The notes beneath the pieces were generated by a model. That model was not told the origin of the DNA and made no database searches. It worked only from the letters and a program-made list of their open reading frames with translations. Shown here one piece after another: positions 1 to 8,212 of a DNA stretch of 64,000 bases. Numbering within the stretch: the first letter of the stretch is position 1; each line of letters opens with the position of its first letter. Position numbers and translations under genes: made by a program. Origin of the DNA: Niallia circulans (GTDB taxonomy: Bacteria; Bacillota; Bacilli; Bacillales; Cytobacillaceae); the NCBI RefSeq assembly GCF_007273535.1, contig NZ_RIBP01000004.1:2704001-2768000 (forward strand), written 5' to 3'.

Positions 1-87
1 AATGATATTAAGCTGCTCGGAAAAATAGTGCAAGATATTTCTTATAACAATGCATTCGAATACTTTAGGCTAGGCGAGAGAAAATAG
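1..87 (+). CDS. uxaC: C-terminal end of probable uronate isomerase (partial)
   Basis: An open frame enters from the left edge and stops with TAG at 85-87, giving 28 residues. The ending, with IVQDISYNNAFEYF, resembles the C-terminus of uronate isomerase (glucuronate/galacturonate isomerase of hexuronate breakdown), where a VxDI(C/S)YxNAxxYF stretch is usual. The neighbouring KDG kinase, KDPG aldolase, KduI and KduD genes fit this reading. Only the tail is visible, so another amidohydrolase-fold enzyme cannot be excluded. Confidence 0.6.
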   Translation, partial: NDIKLLGKIVQDISYNNAFEYFRLGERK

Positions 88-97
88 CGGCAATAGG

Positions 98-139
98 AAA
101 CGAAAGCTCTTGCTAATAGCAGCAAGAGCTTTCGTTTTT
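98..139 (+). terminator. Rho-independent terminator after the uxaC-like gene
   Basis: A 17-base arm starting AAACGAAAGCTC and its complement (about 98-114 and 121-137) surround a six-base loop and run into a T tract. It ends the transcript of the gene entering from the left. Confidence 0.85.
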
Positions 140-142
140 TGT

Positions 143-166
143 ATTGCTTCCTTATAAGGAAGCAAT
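143..166. promoter_or_regulatory. Perfect 24 bp palindrome at the 3' end of the IclR gene
   Basis: Positions 143-166 form a perfect palindrome centred on TTATAA with arms ATTGCTTCC and GGAAGCAAT. It overlaps the stop codon of the IclR gene. No T tract follows on the minus strand, so it is a poor terminator. Its core, TTCCTTATAAGGAA, resembles a near-palindrome in the kdgA leader at 1931-1947, so it may be an operator; this is inference. Confidence 0.45.
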
Positions 167-916
167 AATATCTTTTTTTATCTTTGCTTGGCAGCTTTGA
201 ACAGCTTTAATCACCTTTTGCTCAAACTCCTCGGATACTCTGTATTTTGGTGTACTGACACTAATGGCACCATAGTTTTTTTCATTGATTGATATGGAGG
301 CACCGATACAAAATACTTCCTCTTCATGTTCACAATTGTCACTGGCATAACCAAGGCTTCTGATGCTGGCAATTTCCTTGCGAAAGCCGGCTTTTGTTGT
401 AATAGTGTTTTCTGTCATTTTAACCAATTCATTATTATCGAGGTATGATTCGACTTCGTCATCGCCTCGTTCAGCAAGGACCGCTTTTCCCATTGCAGAA
501 CAATAAATCGGAATGCTTTTGCCTACTTTTGAATAAAGACAAATCGGGTTTTTACTTTCTATTTTGGCAATATACACGATATTTGTTTTATCCTGGATGC
601 CAAGGTGAACGGTTTCGCCTGTTTCTGCTTGTAATGCTTCCAGATGAGGCTGGGCAATCTCTTTTATATCAAGATGCTGAATGGCTCTATTGGCATATTT
701 AATTATTGTCGGACCAAGCGAGAATTTTTTTAATTCTGTGTCTTTTTGAACGTAGCCAATGTAATTAAGTGTTTCCAGTATCTTTAACGCGGTAGAATTC
801 GTTAATTCTGTTTCTTTCGCGATTGTGTACAATGCTTGCGGCTCTTGGCAGTCTGCCAAATAGGCTAATATTCTGTCTGCTTTCAGCAAAACAGTTCCAT
901 AAAGTTGTTTTTCCAT
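152..916 (-). CDS. IclR-family transcriptional regulator (KdgR-like)
   Basis: The 254-residue protein has the IclR architecture: an N-terminal winged helix-turn-helix at about residues 8-65 (LADCQEPQALYTIAKETELT region) and a C-terminal effector-binding domain from about 80 to 250, with the usual HLGI and YCSAMGKAVLA segments. IclR regulators of this kind control uronate and KDG catabolism in many bacteria and sense pathway intermediates. It lies 55 bp downstream of the sugar isomerase on the same strand, probably one transcript, and is divergent from kdgA-kdgK-kduI-kduD. A role as the pathway repressor is inferred from position. Confidence 0.88.
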   Translation of the reverse strand: MEKQLYGTVLLKADRILAYLADCQEPQALYTIAKETELTNSTALKILETLNYIGYVQKDTELKKFSLGPTIIKYANRAIQHLDIKEIAQPHLEALQAETGETVHLGIQDKTNIVYIAKIESKNPICLYSKVGKSIPIYCSAMGKAVLAERGDDEVESYLDNNELVKMTENTITTKAGFRKEIASIRSLGYASDNCEHEEEVFCIGASISINEKNYGAISVSTPKYRVSEEFEQKVIKAVQSCQAKIKKDIIASL

Positions 917-971
917 TGTCTTCCTTCCTTTTTCATGCTGAAAGGGAAAAATTCACTCCCTCCCATCAGCT

Positions 972-1814
972 TTAGTTGATACTATTGTACACGTTTCTTA
1001 TGAAATCCGCACTTTCCTTTATATGAGGGTCTGTGGTCGATTCCATCAAATAGTACATAAAAGGTTTCTTTTTCTTGAAGCATGCAAACAGCTTTTCATA
1101 GTCAAGCTGTCCTTTTCCTACAGGAACCGTCATTATTTTGTTGTCTTCAATCATAAAATCTTTTAAGTGGACAATGGCAATTCTGTTGCCAAACAGCTCG
1201 GCAGATTCCTGAAAGAGTTTTTCTTGGTCCTGATAGTTATCAAGTGTGATGAAGTTAACAGGATCATAGATAACTTGCAGGTTATTAGAATTAATATTAT
1301 CCAGTAATCTCTTCATATGAAAGGGTGTATGGATAGGGTGGTTAATGCCACCTTCAATTCCGACTGTAACACCGAACTTTTCAGCTTCAGCAACAAGCTC
1401 TTTAACACTGACTAAAACCTTTCGGAACGCTTCTTCGGTGAAGTTCTCCTCCGTGTATTCCATCACTTCACGGATGTTGCCAGTTTCAGTCCCGACAATA
1501 CTACAATGGAAATCGCGTGCATATCTTACATGCTCTTTAAATCTTGCTAATTCTTGCTGCTGAATTTCAGGATTAGGATGAATCATATTAATATAGCAGC
1601 CAAGCACCGCAATTTGTATGCCAGCTTGATTGAAAGCTCCACTAACGAGTGAGGCGAGTCCTGTTGAAAGGCTGCCGTTTCGTATACTCATAGCAGGGAA
1701 TGATTTTGCGAGTGCTAATTGGACAGCAGAAAATCCTTTATTGGCAGCTTCATTTGCCAATTCCTCTAGTGAGTGGCTAGTTAAATCATGCGGTCTTATA
1801 CCTAAATTAATCAT
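972..1814 (-). CDS. Sugar phosphate isomerase/epimerase (AP-endonuclease-2-like TIM barrel)
   Basis: The 280-residue protein has the xylose-isomerase-like TIM-barrel fold. Likely divalent-metal ligands are visible as acidic and histidine residues in GTETG, IEGG, YDPVN, HLKDF and the late LMEST segment. The family includes hexulose and uronate epimerases and inosose enzymes, so the exact substrate cannot be named. It is divergently transcribed from kdgA across a 161 bp regulatory gap and is followed by the IclR gene. A step feeding hexuronates or related sugars into the KDG route is the likely role, by context only. Confidence 0.82.
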   Translation of the reverse strand: MINLGIRPHDLTSHSLEELANEAANKGFSAVQLALAKSFPAMSIRNGSLSTGLASLVSGAFNQAGIQIAVLGCYINMIHPNPEIQQQELARFKEHVRYARDFHCSIVGTETGNIREVMEYTEENFTEEAFRKVLVSVKELVAEAEKFGVTVGIEGGINHPIHTPFHMKRLLDNINSNNLQVIYDPVNFITLDNYQDQEKLFQESAELFGNRIAIVHLKDFMIEDNKIMTVPVGKGQLDYEKLFACFKKKKPFMYYLMESTTDPHIKESADFIRNVYNSIN

Positions 1815-1873
1815 TTTCCTTTTCCTCCCTTAAATGGCTAAATTAATTTTACTTAGCAAAAATTTGTTTTTTC

Positions 1874-1902
1874 TTGAATTCGTTTTCAATAGAAGCTATA
1901 AT
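1874..1902 (+). promoter_or_regulatory. Sigma-A promoter of the kdg operon overlapped by a cre site
   Basis: TTGAAT (1874-1879) and TATAAT (1897-1902) are separated by 17 bp. Overlapping the -35 is TGAATTCGTTTTCA (1875-1888), which matches the CcpA cre consensus TGWAANCGNTNWCA at 13 of 14 positions. A CcpA site here would block RNA polymerase when preferred sugars are present. Confidence 0.7.
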
Positions 1903-1930
1903 GAACTTGTGTTTCCAAATAATAAATCAG

Positions 1931-1947
1931 ATTTCCTTATAAGAAAT
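1931..1947. promoter_or_regulatory. Candidate operator in the kdgA leader
   Basis: ATTTCCTTATAAGAAAT is nearly palindromic around TTATAA and lies just downstream of the expected transcription start. It shares TTCCTTATAAG with the perfect palindrome at the end of the IclR gene. It is a candidate binding site for the IclR regulator; no binding evidence is available. Confidence 0.4.
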
Positions 1948-1975
1948 TATATAACGTTATTTTCGGAGGTGCAAT

Positions 1976-2629
1976 ATGAATAAAGCAAATACTTTGAAAA
2001 AAGTGACAGATTGTGGGGTTGTTGCGGTAATCCGGGCAAACACACCGGAAGAAGCCGTTAAAACATCCCAAGCATGTATTGAAGGGGGAATTACCGGAAT
2101 TGAAGTAACCTTCACCGTAAAGAATGCAGAAAAGGCTATTAAAGAGCTAGTTGAAAGCTATGAAAACACAAATGAGGCTGTCATTGGAGCAGGAACAGTA
2201 TTGGATGCTCATACAGCAAGACTTGCTATTGCGGCAGGTGCCCAGTTTATTGTCAGTCCATGTTTTGACAAGGAAACTGCTAAACTATGTAACTTGTATC
2301 AAATACCGTATATGCCAGGATGTATGACGGTGACAGAAATGAAGCAGGCGCTTGAATATGGTGCTGATATAATCAAGCTCTTTCCTGGCAGCGCCTTTGG
2401 ACCAGATTTTGTAAAAGCTGTGAAAGCGCCACTTCCACATGTGAACATAATGCCAACTGGTGGTGTTAGCTTGGAAAATATTCATGAATGGATTGGGAAC
2501 GGCTGTGCAGCTGTTGGTGTAGGCGGCAACTTGGTAGCACCAGCTAGTGTGGGCAATTTTGAGCAAGTTACCGCCTATGCGAGGCAGTATGTAGAAAAAG
2601 TAAAGGAAGCTAGAGGGAAATCTTCATGA
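1976..2629 (+). CDS. kdgA: KDPG/KHG aldolase
   Basis: The 217-residue protein is a class I 2-keto-3-deoxy-6-phosphogluconate (and 4-hydroxy-2-oxoglutarate) aldolase. It cleaves KDPG to pyruvate and glyceraldehyde 3-phosphate. The Schiff-base lysine is visible in IIKLFPGS at about residue 132, and the family signatures GAGTVL, SPCFD and MPTGGV are present. It starts at ATG behind GGAGGTG and its stop overlaps the ATG of the KDG kinase by four bases (ATGA), so the two are translationally coupled. It is the first gene of the operon whose products finish uronate degradation. Confidence 0.95.
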   Translation: MNKANTLKKVTDCGVVAVIRANTPEEAVKTSQACIEGGITGIEVTFTVKNAEKAIKELVESYENTNEAVIGAGTVLDAHTARLAIAAGAQFIVSPCFDKETAKLCNLYQIPYMPGCMTVTEMKQALEYGADIIKLFPGSAFGPDFVKAVKAPLPHVNIMPTGGVSLENIHEWIGNGCAAVGVGGNLVAPASVGNFEQVTAYARQYVEKVKEARGKSS

Positions 2630-3639
2630 AAAAGGTTGTCACCTTTGGAGAGATTATGCTGAGACTGTCTACTAATGACGGTGAGCGTCTCAGTTCTGCA
2701 AACACTCTTCATATGCATTATGGAGGCGGAGAAGCAAATGTCGCCATTGCCCTTGCAGGATACGGGTTTCATACATATTTTGTCAGCAAAGTACCCGATA
2801 ATCCGCTAGGAAAAGGTGTATATCGGCATCTTCACGGAAATGGAGTATCAACAGACTTTCTGCTCTCAGGCGGTCAACGCTTAGGAACCTATTATTTGGA
2901 AACTGGCAGTGGAGAGCGCAGTCCGCATGTGACGTATGACAGAAAATACTCTAGTTTTTCTGAGATCACAGGTGATGAGTTGAATTTGGAAACAATTTTG
3001 GCAGAGGCTGCTATATTCCATGTTTCCGGCATAACACTAGCATTATCAGAAAGTTTAAGAGAATTGGTCCTAGAGGCTGTTAAAACGGCGAAAAGACTTG
3101 GGGTCCAAACAAGCTTTGATTTTAACTACAGAGCAACACTATGGAGTCAAGAAGAGGCTGCAGCAGCAATTAAGCCGATCTTGCCATATGTAGATATTTG
3201 TTCATGCGGCGAACTGGATGCTATTCATCTCCTTGGTATCCCAAAAGCAAAAAATGAGTGGGATAAACAGGAAAGGCTTGTCTATTATTACGAGAAGATT
3301 AATGAGTTGTATCCCAATATTGCTGTAATGGCTTCCACATTCCGAACAGTGCATTCAGCTTCCCGTAATGAGCTGCAAGGCAACTTGTTTATGAACGGGA
3401 AACTCTATCAATCGAAAGTGCATGATATTCAGCCGATAGTCGATCGGGTTGGTGGAGGGGATGCATTTGCGTCAGGAATTTTATGTGGACTTTTAGAAGA
3501 ACAAGCACCAGACGAAATCGTTGCATTCGCAACAGCAGCATCTGCCTTAAAGCACACGATTTACGGAGATTGCAGCCAATTCACCCAAAAAGAAATCACT
3601 AGATTTATAGAAGCAGGATCAGGGCGGATCTCCCGCTGA
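2626..3639 (+). CDS. kdgK: 2-keto-3-deoxygluconate kinase (PfkB family)
   Basis: The 337-residue protein has the ribokinase/PfkB fold: an N-terminal GEIMLRL and YGGGEANVAIAL segment and the C-terminal anion-hole motif VGGGDAFASG, whose aspartate is the catalytic base. It phosphorylates KDG to KDPG, the substrate of the aldolase encoded immediately upstream with a four-base ATGA overlap. Length and motifs are intact. Assignment to KDG rather than another sugar follows from the family branch and the operon. Confidence 0.93.
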   Translation: MKKVVTFGEIMLRLSTNDGERLSSANTLHMHYGGGEANVAIALAGYGFHTYFVSKVPDNPLGKGVYRHLHGNGVSTDFLLSGGQRLGTYYLETGSGERSPHVTYDRKYSSFSEITGDELNLETILAEAAIFHVSGITLALSESLRELVLEAVKTAKRLGVQTSFDFNYRATLWSQEEAAAAIKPILPYVDICSCGELDAIHLLGIPKAKNEWDKQERLVYYYEKINELYPNIAVMASTFRTVHSASRNELQGNLFMNGKLYQSKVHDIQPIVDRVGGGDAFASGILCGLLEEQAPDEIVAFATAASALKHTIYGDCSQFTQKEITRFIEAGSGRISR

Positions 3640-3670
3640 CAATCATATAAAAATAAAGGAGCGATTTAAA

Positions 3671-4510
3671 ATGACAGAATTAGCAACTCGTTATGCCATC
3701 CATCCTGAGGACATGAAAAAATATACGACAGATGAACTGAGAGAACATTTCCTTGTGGAAACAATTTTTGAACCAGGCTATGTCCACCTTACTTATACAC
3801 ATAATGATCGCATGATTTTTGGTGGAGTAACACCAGCGCAAAACGAACTGACAATTACCTTAAATAAGGAATTAGGTGTTGAATATTTCTTAGAACGGCG
3901 AGAACTGGGAATTATCAATATTGGCGGAGATGGTTCTGTCATTTTAGATGGCGAAGTATATGACATGCAAAAAAGAGATGGTTTATATGTCGGAAAAGGA
4001 ACAAAGGAAGTAATATTCCGTTCAGAAAATCCAGAAAACCCGGCGAAGTTTTATATCAACTCAACACCTGCCCATCATCAGTATCCGACCGTAAAAATTG
4101 ACATTAATAAAATTGAGCCACTTCAAGCTGGTGAGCCTGGTACGCTTAATGAACGAAGAATTTATCAATATGTTCATCCGAATGTGTGTGAAAGCTGTCA
4201 GCTGCAAATGGGCTTAACGATGCTGTCACCTGGTAGCGTTTGGAATACGATGCCATGCCATACACATGAAAGACGCATGGAAGTATATCTGTATTTTGAT
4301 ATGGAACCAGAAACTCGCGTGTTCCATTTTATGGGGCAGCCGGCGGAAACAAGACATTTAGTAATGAGCAATGAGCAAGCGGCCATTTCACCAAGCTGGT
4401 CAATCCATACAGGGACTGCGACAAATAATTATACTTTCATTTGGGGCATGTGCGGGGAAAATATTACGTATACAGATATGGATCATGTAAAAATGGAAGA
4501 TTTGCGCTGA
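3671..4510 (+). CDS. kduI: 5-keto-4-deoxyuronate isomerase
   Basis: The 279-residue cupin-fold enzyme converts 4-deoxy-L-threo-5-hexosulose uronate to 3-deoxy-D-glycero-2,5-hexodiulosonate in the breakdown of unsaturated uronates from pectin and related polymers. The zinc-binding region is visible in MPCHTHERRMEVYLYFD, and the early EPGYVHLTYTHNDR and HHQYPT segments are typical. It follows kdgK by 31 bp behind AAAGGAGCG and precedes kduD by 35 bp. Confidence 0.95.
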   Translation: MTELATRYAIHPEDMKKYTTDELREHFLVETIFEPGYVHLTYTHNDRMIFGGVTPAQNELTITLNKELGVEYFLERRELGIINIGGDGSVILDGEVYDMQKRDGLYVGKGTKEVIFRSENPENPAKFYINSTPAHHQYPTVKIDINKIEPLQAGEPGTLNERRIYQYVHPNVCESCQLQMGLTMLSPGSVWNTMPCHTHERRMEVYLYFDMEPETRVFHFMGQPAETRHLVMSNEQAAISPSWSIHTGTATNNYTFIWGMCGENITYTDMDHVKMEDLR

Positions 4511-4545
4511 TAATACGAATCTAGTAAAAAAAGGAGGAAATAATA

Positions 4546-5328
4546 ATGACTACACAATTTGATCAATTTTCTTTAGATTACTTTAAAGTGGATGGACAGG
4601 TCGCTATCGTAACAGGCGGTAATTCAGGGTTAGGACAAGGGTATGCGGTGGCACTTGCTAAAGCGGGTGCAGATATCTTTATTATCACGCATGATGATAA
4701 TTGGCATGAAACGAAAGAGTTGATTGAAAAGGAAGGCAGAACAGCAATTTTTCATCAAGCTGATTTGACTGACAGAAGCCAAGCGAAAGCAGCTATTACA
4801 GCCTGTCAGGAAGCATTTGGGAAAATCGATATCCTAGTTAATAATGCAGGAACAATTAGACGTGCCCCATTACTTGAGTATAAAGAGGAAGATTGGGATG
4901 CTGTCATGGATATTAATTTGAATGCTGTTTATTTTTTAAGCCAAGCTGTAGCGAGAATTATGAAGGAACAAGGCAGCGGTAAAATCATTAATGTTGCCTC
5001 CATGCTTGCATTTCAAGGCGGCAAATTTGTTCCGCCATACACAGCGAGCAAGCATGGTGTTGCCGGGATAACGAAGGCATTCGCTAATGAACTGGCAGAA
5101 TATAATATTCAGATTAATGCAATTGCCCCAGGCTATATTAAAACAGCAAACACAGCACCAATTCGTGCCGATGAAAAGCGCAATGCGGAAATACTTTCCC
5201 GTATCCCCGCAAATCGTTGGGCAGATCCAGCTGATTTAATGGGAGTTATCGTATTTTTAGCAAGTAAAGCATCCGACTATATGAACGGTCATGTTTTAGC
5301 AGTTGATGGTGGCTGGTTAGCAAGATAA
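4546..5328 (+). CDS. kduD: 2-dehydro-3-deoxy-D-gluconate 5-dehydrogenase (SDR)
   Basis: The 260-residue short-chain dehydrogenase reduces the KduI product to KDG using NAD(P)H. The cofactor loop GGNSGLGQG, the NNAG motif and the catalytic YTASKHG are visible, followed by the IAPGYIKT segment. A strong AAAGGAGG site precedes the ATG. As last gene of the operon it feeds KDG to KdgK. A terminator follows the stop codon. Confidence 0.94.
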   Translation: MTTQFDQFSLDYFKVDGQVAIVTGGNSGLGQGYAVALAKAGADIFIITHDDNWHETKELIEKEGRTAIFHQADLTDRSQAKAAITACQEAFGKIDILVNNAGTIRRAPLLEYKEEDWDAVMDINLNAVYFLSQAVARIMKEQGSGKIINVASMLAFQGGKFVPPYTASKHGVAGITKAFANELAEYNIQINAIAPGYIKTANTAPIRADEKRNAEILSRIPANRWADPADLMGVIVFLASKASDYMNGHVLAVDGGWLAR

Positions 5329-5341
5329 AAAAGATAAATTA

Positions 5342-5380
5342 TCCGCTATTCACTTAAAATTAGTGAATAGCGTTTTTTTA
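5342..5380 (+). terminator. Terminator of the kdg operon
   Basis: CGCTATTCACT (5344-5354) pairs with AGTGAATAGCG (5362-5372), followed by seven T residues. Confidence 0.92.
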
Positions 5381-5485
5381 TTTATATCTATCTATTTAAA
5401 AGGAATTTGTAAGCGCCTTAAAGAATATTTGTAAGGATATCTTTTCCTCGTAAAACTTAATAATAAAAAGAAAAGAGGCTAAATC

Positions 5486-5908
5486 TTGGCTATAAAAGGC
5501 ATTAATCATTTTTTGTTTTCTGTTTCCGATTTAGACAGATCTGTTGCATTTTATCAAAGTATTTTCGATGCAAAACTGCTTGTTAAAGGCCGTAGTACAG
5601 CATACCTAGATTTAAATGGGATGTGGCTTGCACTCAATGAGGAAAAGGAAATACCACGTAATGAAATCGCTTTATCTTATACGCATATTGCCTTCACAGT
5701 AGATGAAGATGAAATGGAAACACTGTATAAAAAGCTTGAGGAGTTGAATGTAACCATACTCTCTGGAAGACCTCGTGATGAAAGGGACAAGCAATCGCTT
5801 TATTTTACAGATCCTGATGGCCATAAATTTGAATTTCATTCAGGCAATTTACAGGACAGGCTAACGTATTATAAAGAAGCGAAAAAGCATATGCTGTTGT
5901 TTGATTAA
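5486..5908 (+). CDS. fosB: FosB-type metallothiol transferase
   Basis: The 140-residue vicinal-oxygen-chelate protein matches the FosB family, which adds bacillithiol to fosfomycin and is widespread as an intrinsic gene in Bacillaceae. Metal ligands are recognisable as His8 (GINHFL), His67 (SYTHIAF) and Glu116 (KFEFH). The conserved VKGRSTAYLDLNG and TDPDGHKFEF stretches are present. The start is TTG, behind AAGAGG. It appears to be monocistronic, with 36 bp to the next gene, which is unrelated in function. Confidence 0.9.
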   Translation: MAIKGINHFLFSVSDLDRSVAFYQSIFDAKLLVKGRSTAYLDLNGMWLALNEEKEIPRNEIALSYTHIAFTVDEDEMETLYKKLEELNVTILSGRPRDERDKQSLYFTDPDGHKFEFHSGNLQDRLTYYKEAKKHMLLFD

Positions 5909-5944
5909 AACGGTAATAATTTAGAAGAAGGAAGGACGATAAAT

Positions 5945-6601
5945 ATGAAAAAATGGGCTTTTGTATCTGACTTTGATGGCACCATTTCCAAGAAGGACTT
6001 TTATTGGATTGTGATTGAACGCTATTTTCCAGAAGGAAAGGAGCTGTATAAAGAGTGGAAAAACGGGAGCATCAAGGATATTGATTTTTTAAGTACAGTA
6101 TTTGGGGCTATTCATCAGGAGGAGGAGCAAATAATTCAGGATGTGCATGGAATTCCGATTGATGAATATGTGCCTGCCTTCATTAAAGCTGTCCAGCAAA
6201 GTGGTGGCGACTTCTACATTTTAAGTGCGGGAACAGATTATTACATAAAGCATATTATAGAAAAGTACAAGCTGGAAAATGTTGTCGTGCTTTCCAATGA
6301 AGGTGTGTTTAAAGACAAAAATATTCAGTTAAATATAAACAAGGAAGACTGGAAGTATTCGGAGCGGTATGGCATTGACAAGGCAATTGTCATTCAAAAG
6401 CTAAAGGAGGACTATGAGAAAGTCTACTTTGCTGGAGACAGTGAACCGGATTCTCACCCAGCAGCATTTGCGGACAGAACCTATGCAAGGGATGTGTTAA
6501 AGGAATTGCTGGCAGAAAGAAATATCGACTTTATCCCGTTTGAATCCTTCTGCGAAATAGAAGCACATCTTATAAAAACTGGGCAAATCTCCGAAAAATA
6601 A
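5945..6601 (+). CDS. MtnX-like HAD phosphatase
   Basis: The 218-residue protein begins with the HAD nucleophile motif DFDGTISKKD and carries the later acidic motif GDSEPDSHPA. Length and layout match the MtnX-like group of HAD-superfamily phosphatases (MtnX acts in methionine salvage). No methionine-salvage genes lie nearby, so the physiological substrate is open. Expected to be cytoplasmic, with no signal peptide or membrane segment. Confidence 0.8.
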   Translation: MKKWAFVSDFDGTISKKDFYWIVIERYFPEGKELYKEWKNGSIKDIDFLSTVFGAIHQEEEQIIQDVHGIPIDEYVPAFIKAVQQSGGDFYILSAGTDYYIKHIIEKYKLENVVVLSNEGVFKDKNIQLNINKEDWKYSERYGIDKAIVIQKLKEDYEKVYFAGDSEPDSHPAAFADRTYARDVLKELLAERNIDFIPFESFCEIEAHLIKTGQISEK

Positions 6602-6699
6602 TACATGAAAGTTAAGGTAATGTAAAGATATTGTTAATATCATGTATTTATGATGTAAATGCAATATGATGGAATTAGCAACGTATAGGGGGTGAGCAT

Positions 6700-6888
6700 T
6701 TGTTTAAAAAAATCATTCGTAAAGTGCAGGAACTTACAGGAAGCCACAGCGATCGTCACAGGCATAGAAAGTACAGCAGCAGTCGCCGCAGTCGCAAGTA
6801 TTATGGCAGCAGCAGTTCTGGCAAAAGAAAAAATGACAGATACGGTGGCAGCCATCGTTATAAACGAAAAAGCTACAGCAGCAGCTGA
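6700..6888 (+). CDS. Small Ser/Arg/Lys-rich basic protein (62 aa)
   Basis: A TTG start at 6700 follows a strong GGGGGTGAG site by a suitable distance. The 62-residue product opens with MFKKIIRKVQEL and is then almost entirely Ser, Arg, Lys, His, Tyr and Gly, ending in KRKSYSSS. No family is recognised; the composition suggests a nucleic-acid- or polyanion-binding peptide, possibly sporulation-related, which is speculation. The ribosome site and the terminator directly after the stop support a real gene. Two overlapping alternative frames look like shadows. Confidence 0.6.
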   Translation: MFKKIIRKVQELTGSHSDRHRHRKYSSSRRSRKYYGSSSSGKRKNDRYGGSHRYKRKSYSSS

Positions 6889-6889
6889 C

Positions 6890-6928
6890 AAAAAAACTCT
6901 TGCTTAATTCAGTAGCAAGAGTTTTTTT
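6890..6928. terminator. Bidirectional terminator
   Basis: AAAAACTCTTGCT and AGCAAGAGTTTTT flank a nine-base loop, with A and T tracts on either side, so it can end both the small plus-strand gene and the minus-strand kinase, whose stop codon lies inside it. Confidence 0.88.
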
Positions 6929-7677
6929 ATAGCATTATCAACATCATGACGAATACTTTCGATTTCTTGATAGCCCTTATCAATACCAAGCAGTTTCTTG
7001 ATAATATTTGTTGTTGCATCATTTAGTTCTAGCTCCGTAAGCCAGCTGCCCTTCCTTTTTCTTTTACCTGTATAGGTGGAATACAGCAAATAGAGGAGAC
7101 ATTCACCGATATCGAAAAAATCATCCTGTTTAAGCACTTCTGCTTCCTTTGATTTGACAGCGAGCTTGGCGAGTCCAAAATCAATTAAATAAAGATTATT
7201 TTCCTTTATAAGAATATTTGGCGGTCGGATATCATGATGATAAATATGCTTATCATGCAAATAAGCAAGTGCATCTAAAAGCTTTTGAATCAGTTTTAAA
7301 GCATCTGTTTCAGTGAAAGTCTGTTTTTCGTAAAAAAGCAAATCCTCGATATTTAACCCGTCAATATACTCCATTACGTAAAAGACCTCTTTATCTGATT
7401 CAATTGTTTCAATTAGCTTTGGAATTTGATGATGATTTAACGAGGCAATTAACTTAATTTCTTGCAGGAAACGCTGTTTTTCCTTTTTTTTTAAAGCCTT
7501 ACTTGGACGCAGCTGCTTTGCAACATATAGTTTGTTTGTATGAATATGGCTGCATCTGTAAATCAAGCCGTAACCACCCATGCCCACACATTTTTCAATT
7601 TTATAATCATTTCCAAGAAGTTCGTCCTTTTGCAAGGGTCGATCATATATCCACTTAAGAAGAAATTTCCAATTCAT
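6904..7677 (-). CDS. Small serine/threonine protein kinase
   Basis: The 257-residue protein consists of a Hanks-type kinase fold without an extracellular sensor. Visible motifs are the glycine loop GMGGYGLIY, the ATP-binding lysine in YVAKQL, the catalytic loop HHDIRPPNILI, and the DFG motif in LIDFGLAKL. The usual HRD arginine is His and the usual lysine after Asp-Ile is Arg, so activity may be altered. It resembles the compact YbdM/YrzF kinases of Bacillus. No membrane segment is seen, so it should be cytoplasmic; substrates unknown. Confidence 0.85.
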   Translation of the reverse strand: MNWKFLLKWIYDRPLQKDELLGNDYKIEKCVGMGGYGLIYRCSHIHTNKLYVAKQLRPSKALKKKEKQRFLQEIKLIASLNHHQIPKLIETIESDKEVFYVMEYIDGLNIEDLLFYEKQTFTETDALKLIQKLLDALAYLHDKHIYHHDIRPPNILIKENNLYLIDFGLAKLAVKSKEAEVLKQDDFFDIGECLLYLLYSTYTGKRKRKGSWLTELELNDATTNIIKKLLGIDKGYQEIESIRHDVDNAIKKLLLLN

Positions 7678-7820
7678 GCATCCACATCCTAAATTAACTT
7701 CTGCCCATATTGTAGCAAATAATCATGCAGTTTAGGTACTACGATGTACATATAAAAATAGAGGAATAGGTAGCTATGGGCGTTAATATGATACATAAAA
7801 GGGGAAATGAAGGTGATAAA

Positions 7821-8111
7821 TTGGACAGTCATTTCATATTTACTCAATTTCTTTTTTATGGGATCCTCTTTGCAGCATTATTTTTCGCTTGGAAAATCGG
7901 CAAGTACATTCTGAAAAGCAAAGGAATTGTGTTTGCTGCAGTTGGATCCATCCTATCAAGCATTTGTTTTCTCATGATATGTGGAGCTGTTTGGTATCAA
8001 GCTGTACCCGATCTATTTACCAAAGGTATTCTCCTTCTCATTTATATTCTGATGCTTGCAGCAGGGAATGGATTAGTTATCCGTTTATTGCTGTACAAAA
8101 GATCCAAGTAA
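7821..8111 (+). CDS. Hypothetical three-segment membrane protein
   Basis: The chosen TTG start at 7821 follows AAGGTGAT closely and gives 96 residues beginning MDSHFIFTQFLFYG. An upstream in-frame ATG at 7776 would give 111 residues. Three hydrophobic segments are visible (around FLFYGILFAALFFAW, AAVGSILSSICFLMICG and GILLLIYILMLAAG), with a basic tail KRSK. I do not recognise the family. It stands alone and is followed by a terminator. Confidence 0.65.
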   Translation: MDSHFIFTQFLFYGILFAALFFAWKIGKYILKSKGIVFAAVGSILSSICFLMICGAVWYQAVPDLFTKGILLLIYILMLAAGNGLVIRLLLYKRSK

Positions 8112-8145
8112 ATTGGCAGGGACAAAAGTGTTTGAGTCTAGGTGA

Positions 8146-8181
8146 AAACCGAACTATTCTTATGAATTGTTCGGTTTTTTG
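8146..8181 (+). terminator. Rho-independent terminator
   Basis: CCGAACTATTC (8149-8159) pairs with GAATTGTTCGG (8164-8174), including a G-U pair, followed by six T residues. Confidence 0.88.
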
Positions 8182-8212
8182 TGATTTATTTATTAAAATA
8201 ATTAAATATCTG

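Noticed and set aside
5381..5485. Sigma-W promoter before fosB
   Set aside because: CGTA is present at about 5449, but no TGAAAC lies 16-17 bp upstream.
6692..6907. Ala/Thr-rich frame and a minus-strand frame over the small basic protein gene
   Set aside because: Their codon use mirrors the repetitive AGC/GTC sequence of the real frame, and only the TTG at 6700 is well placed after GGGGGTGAG.
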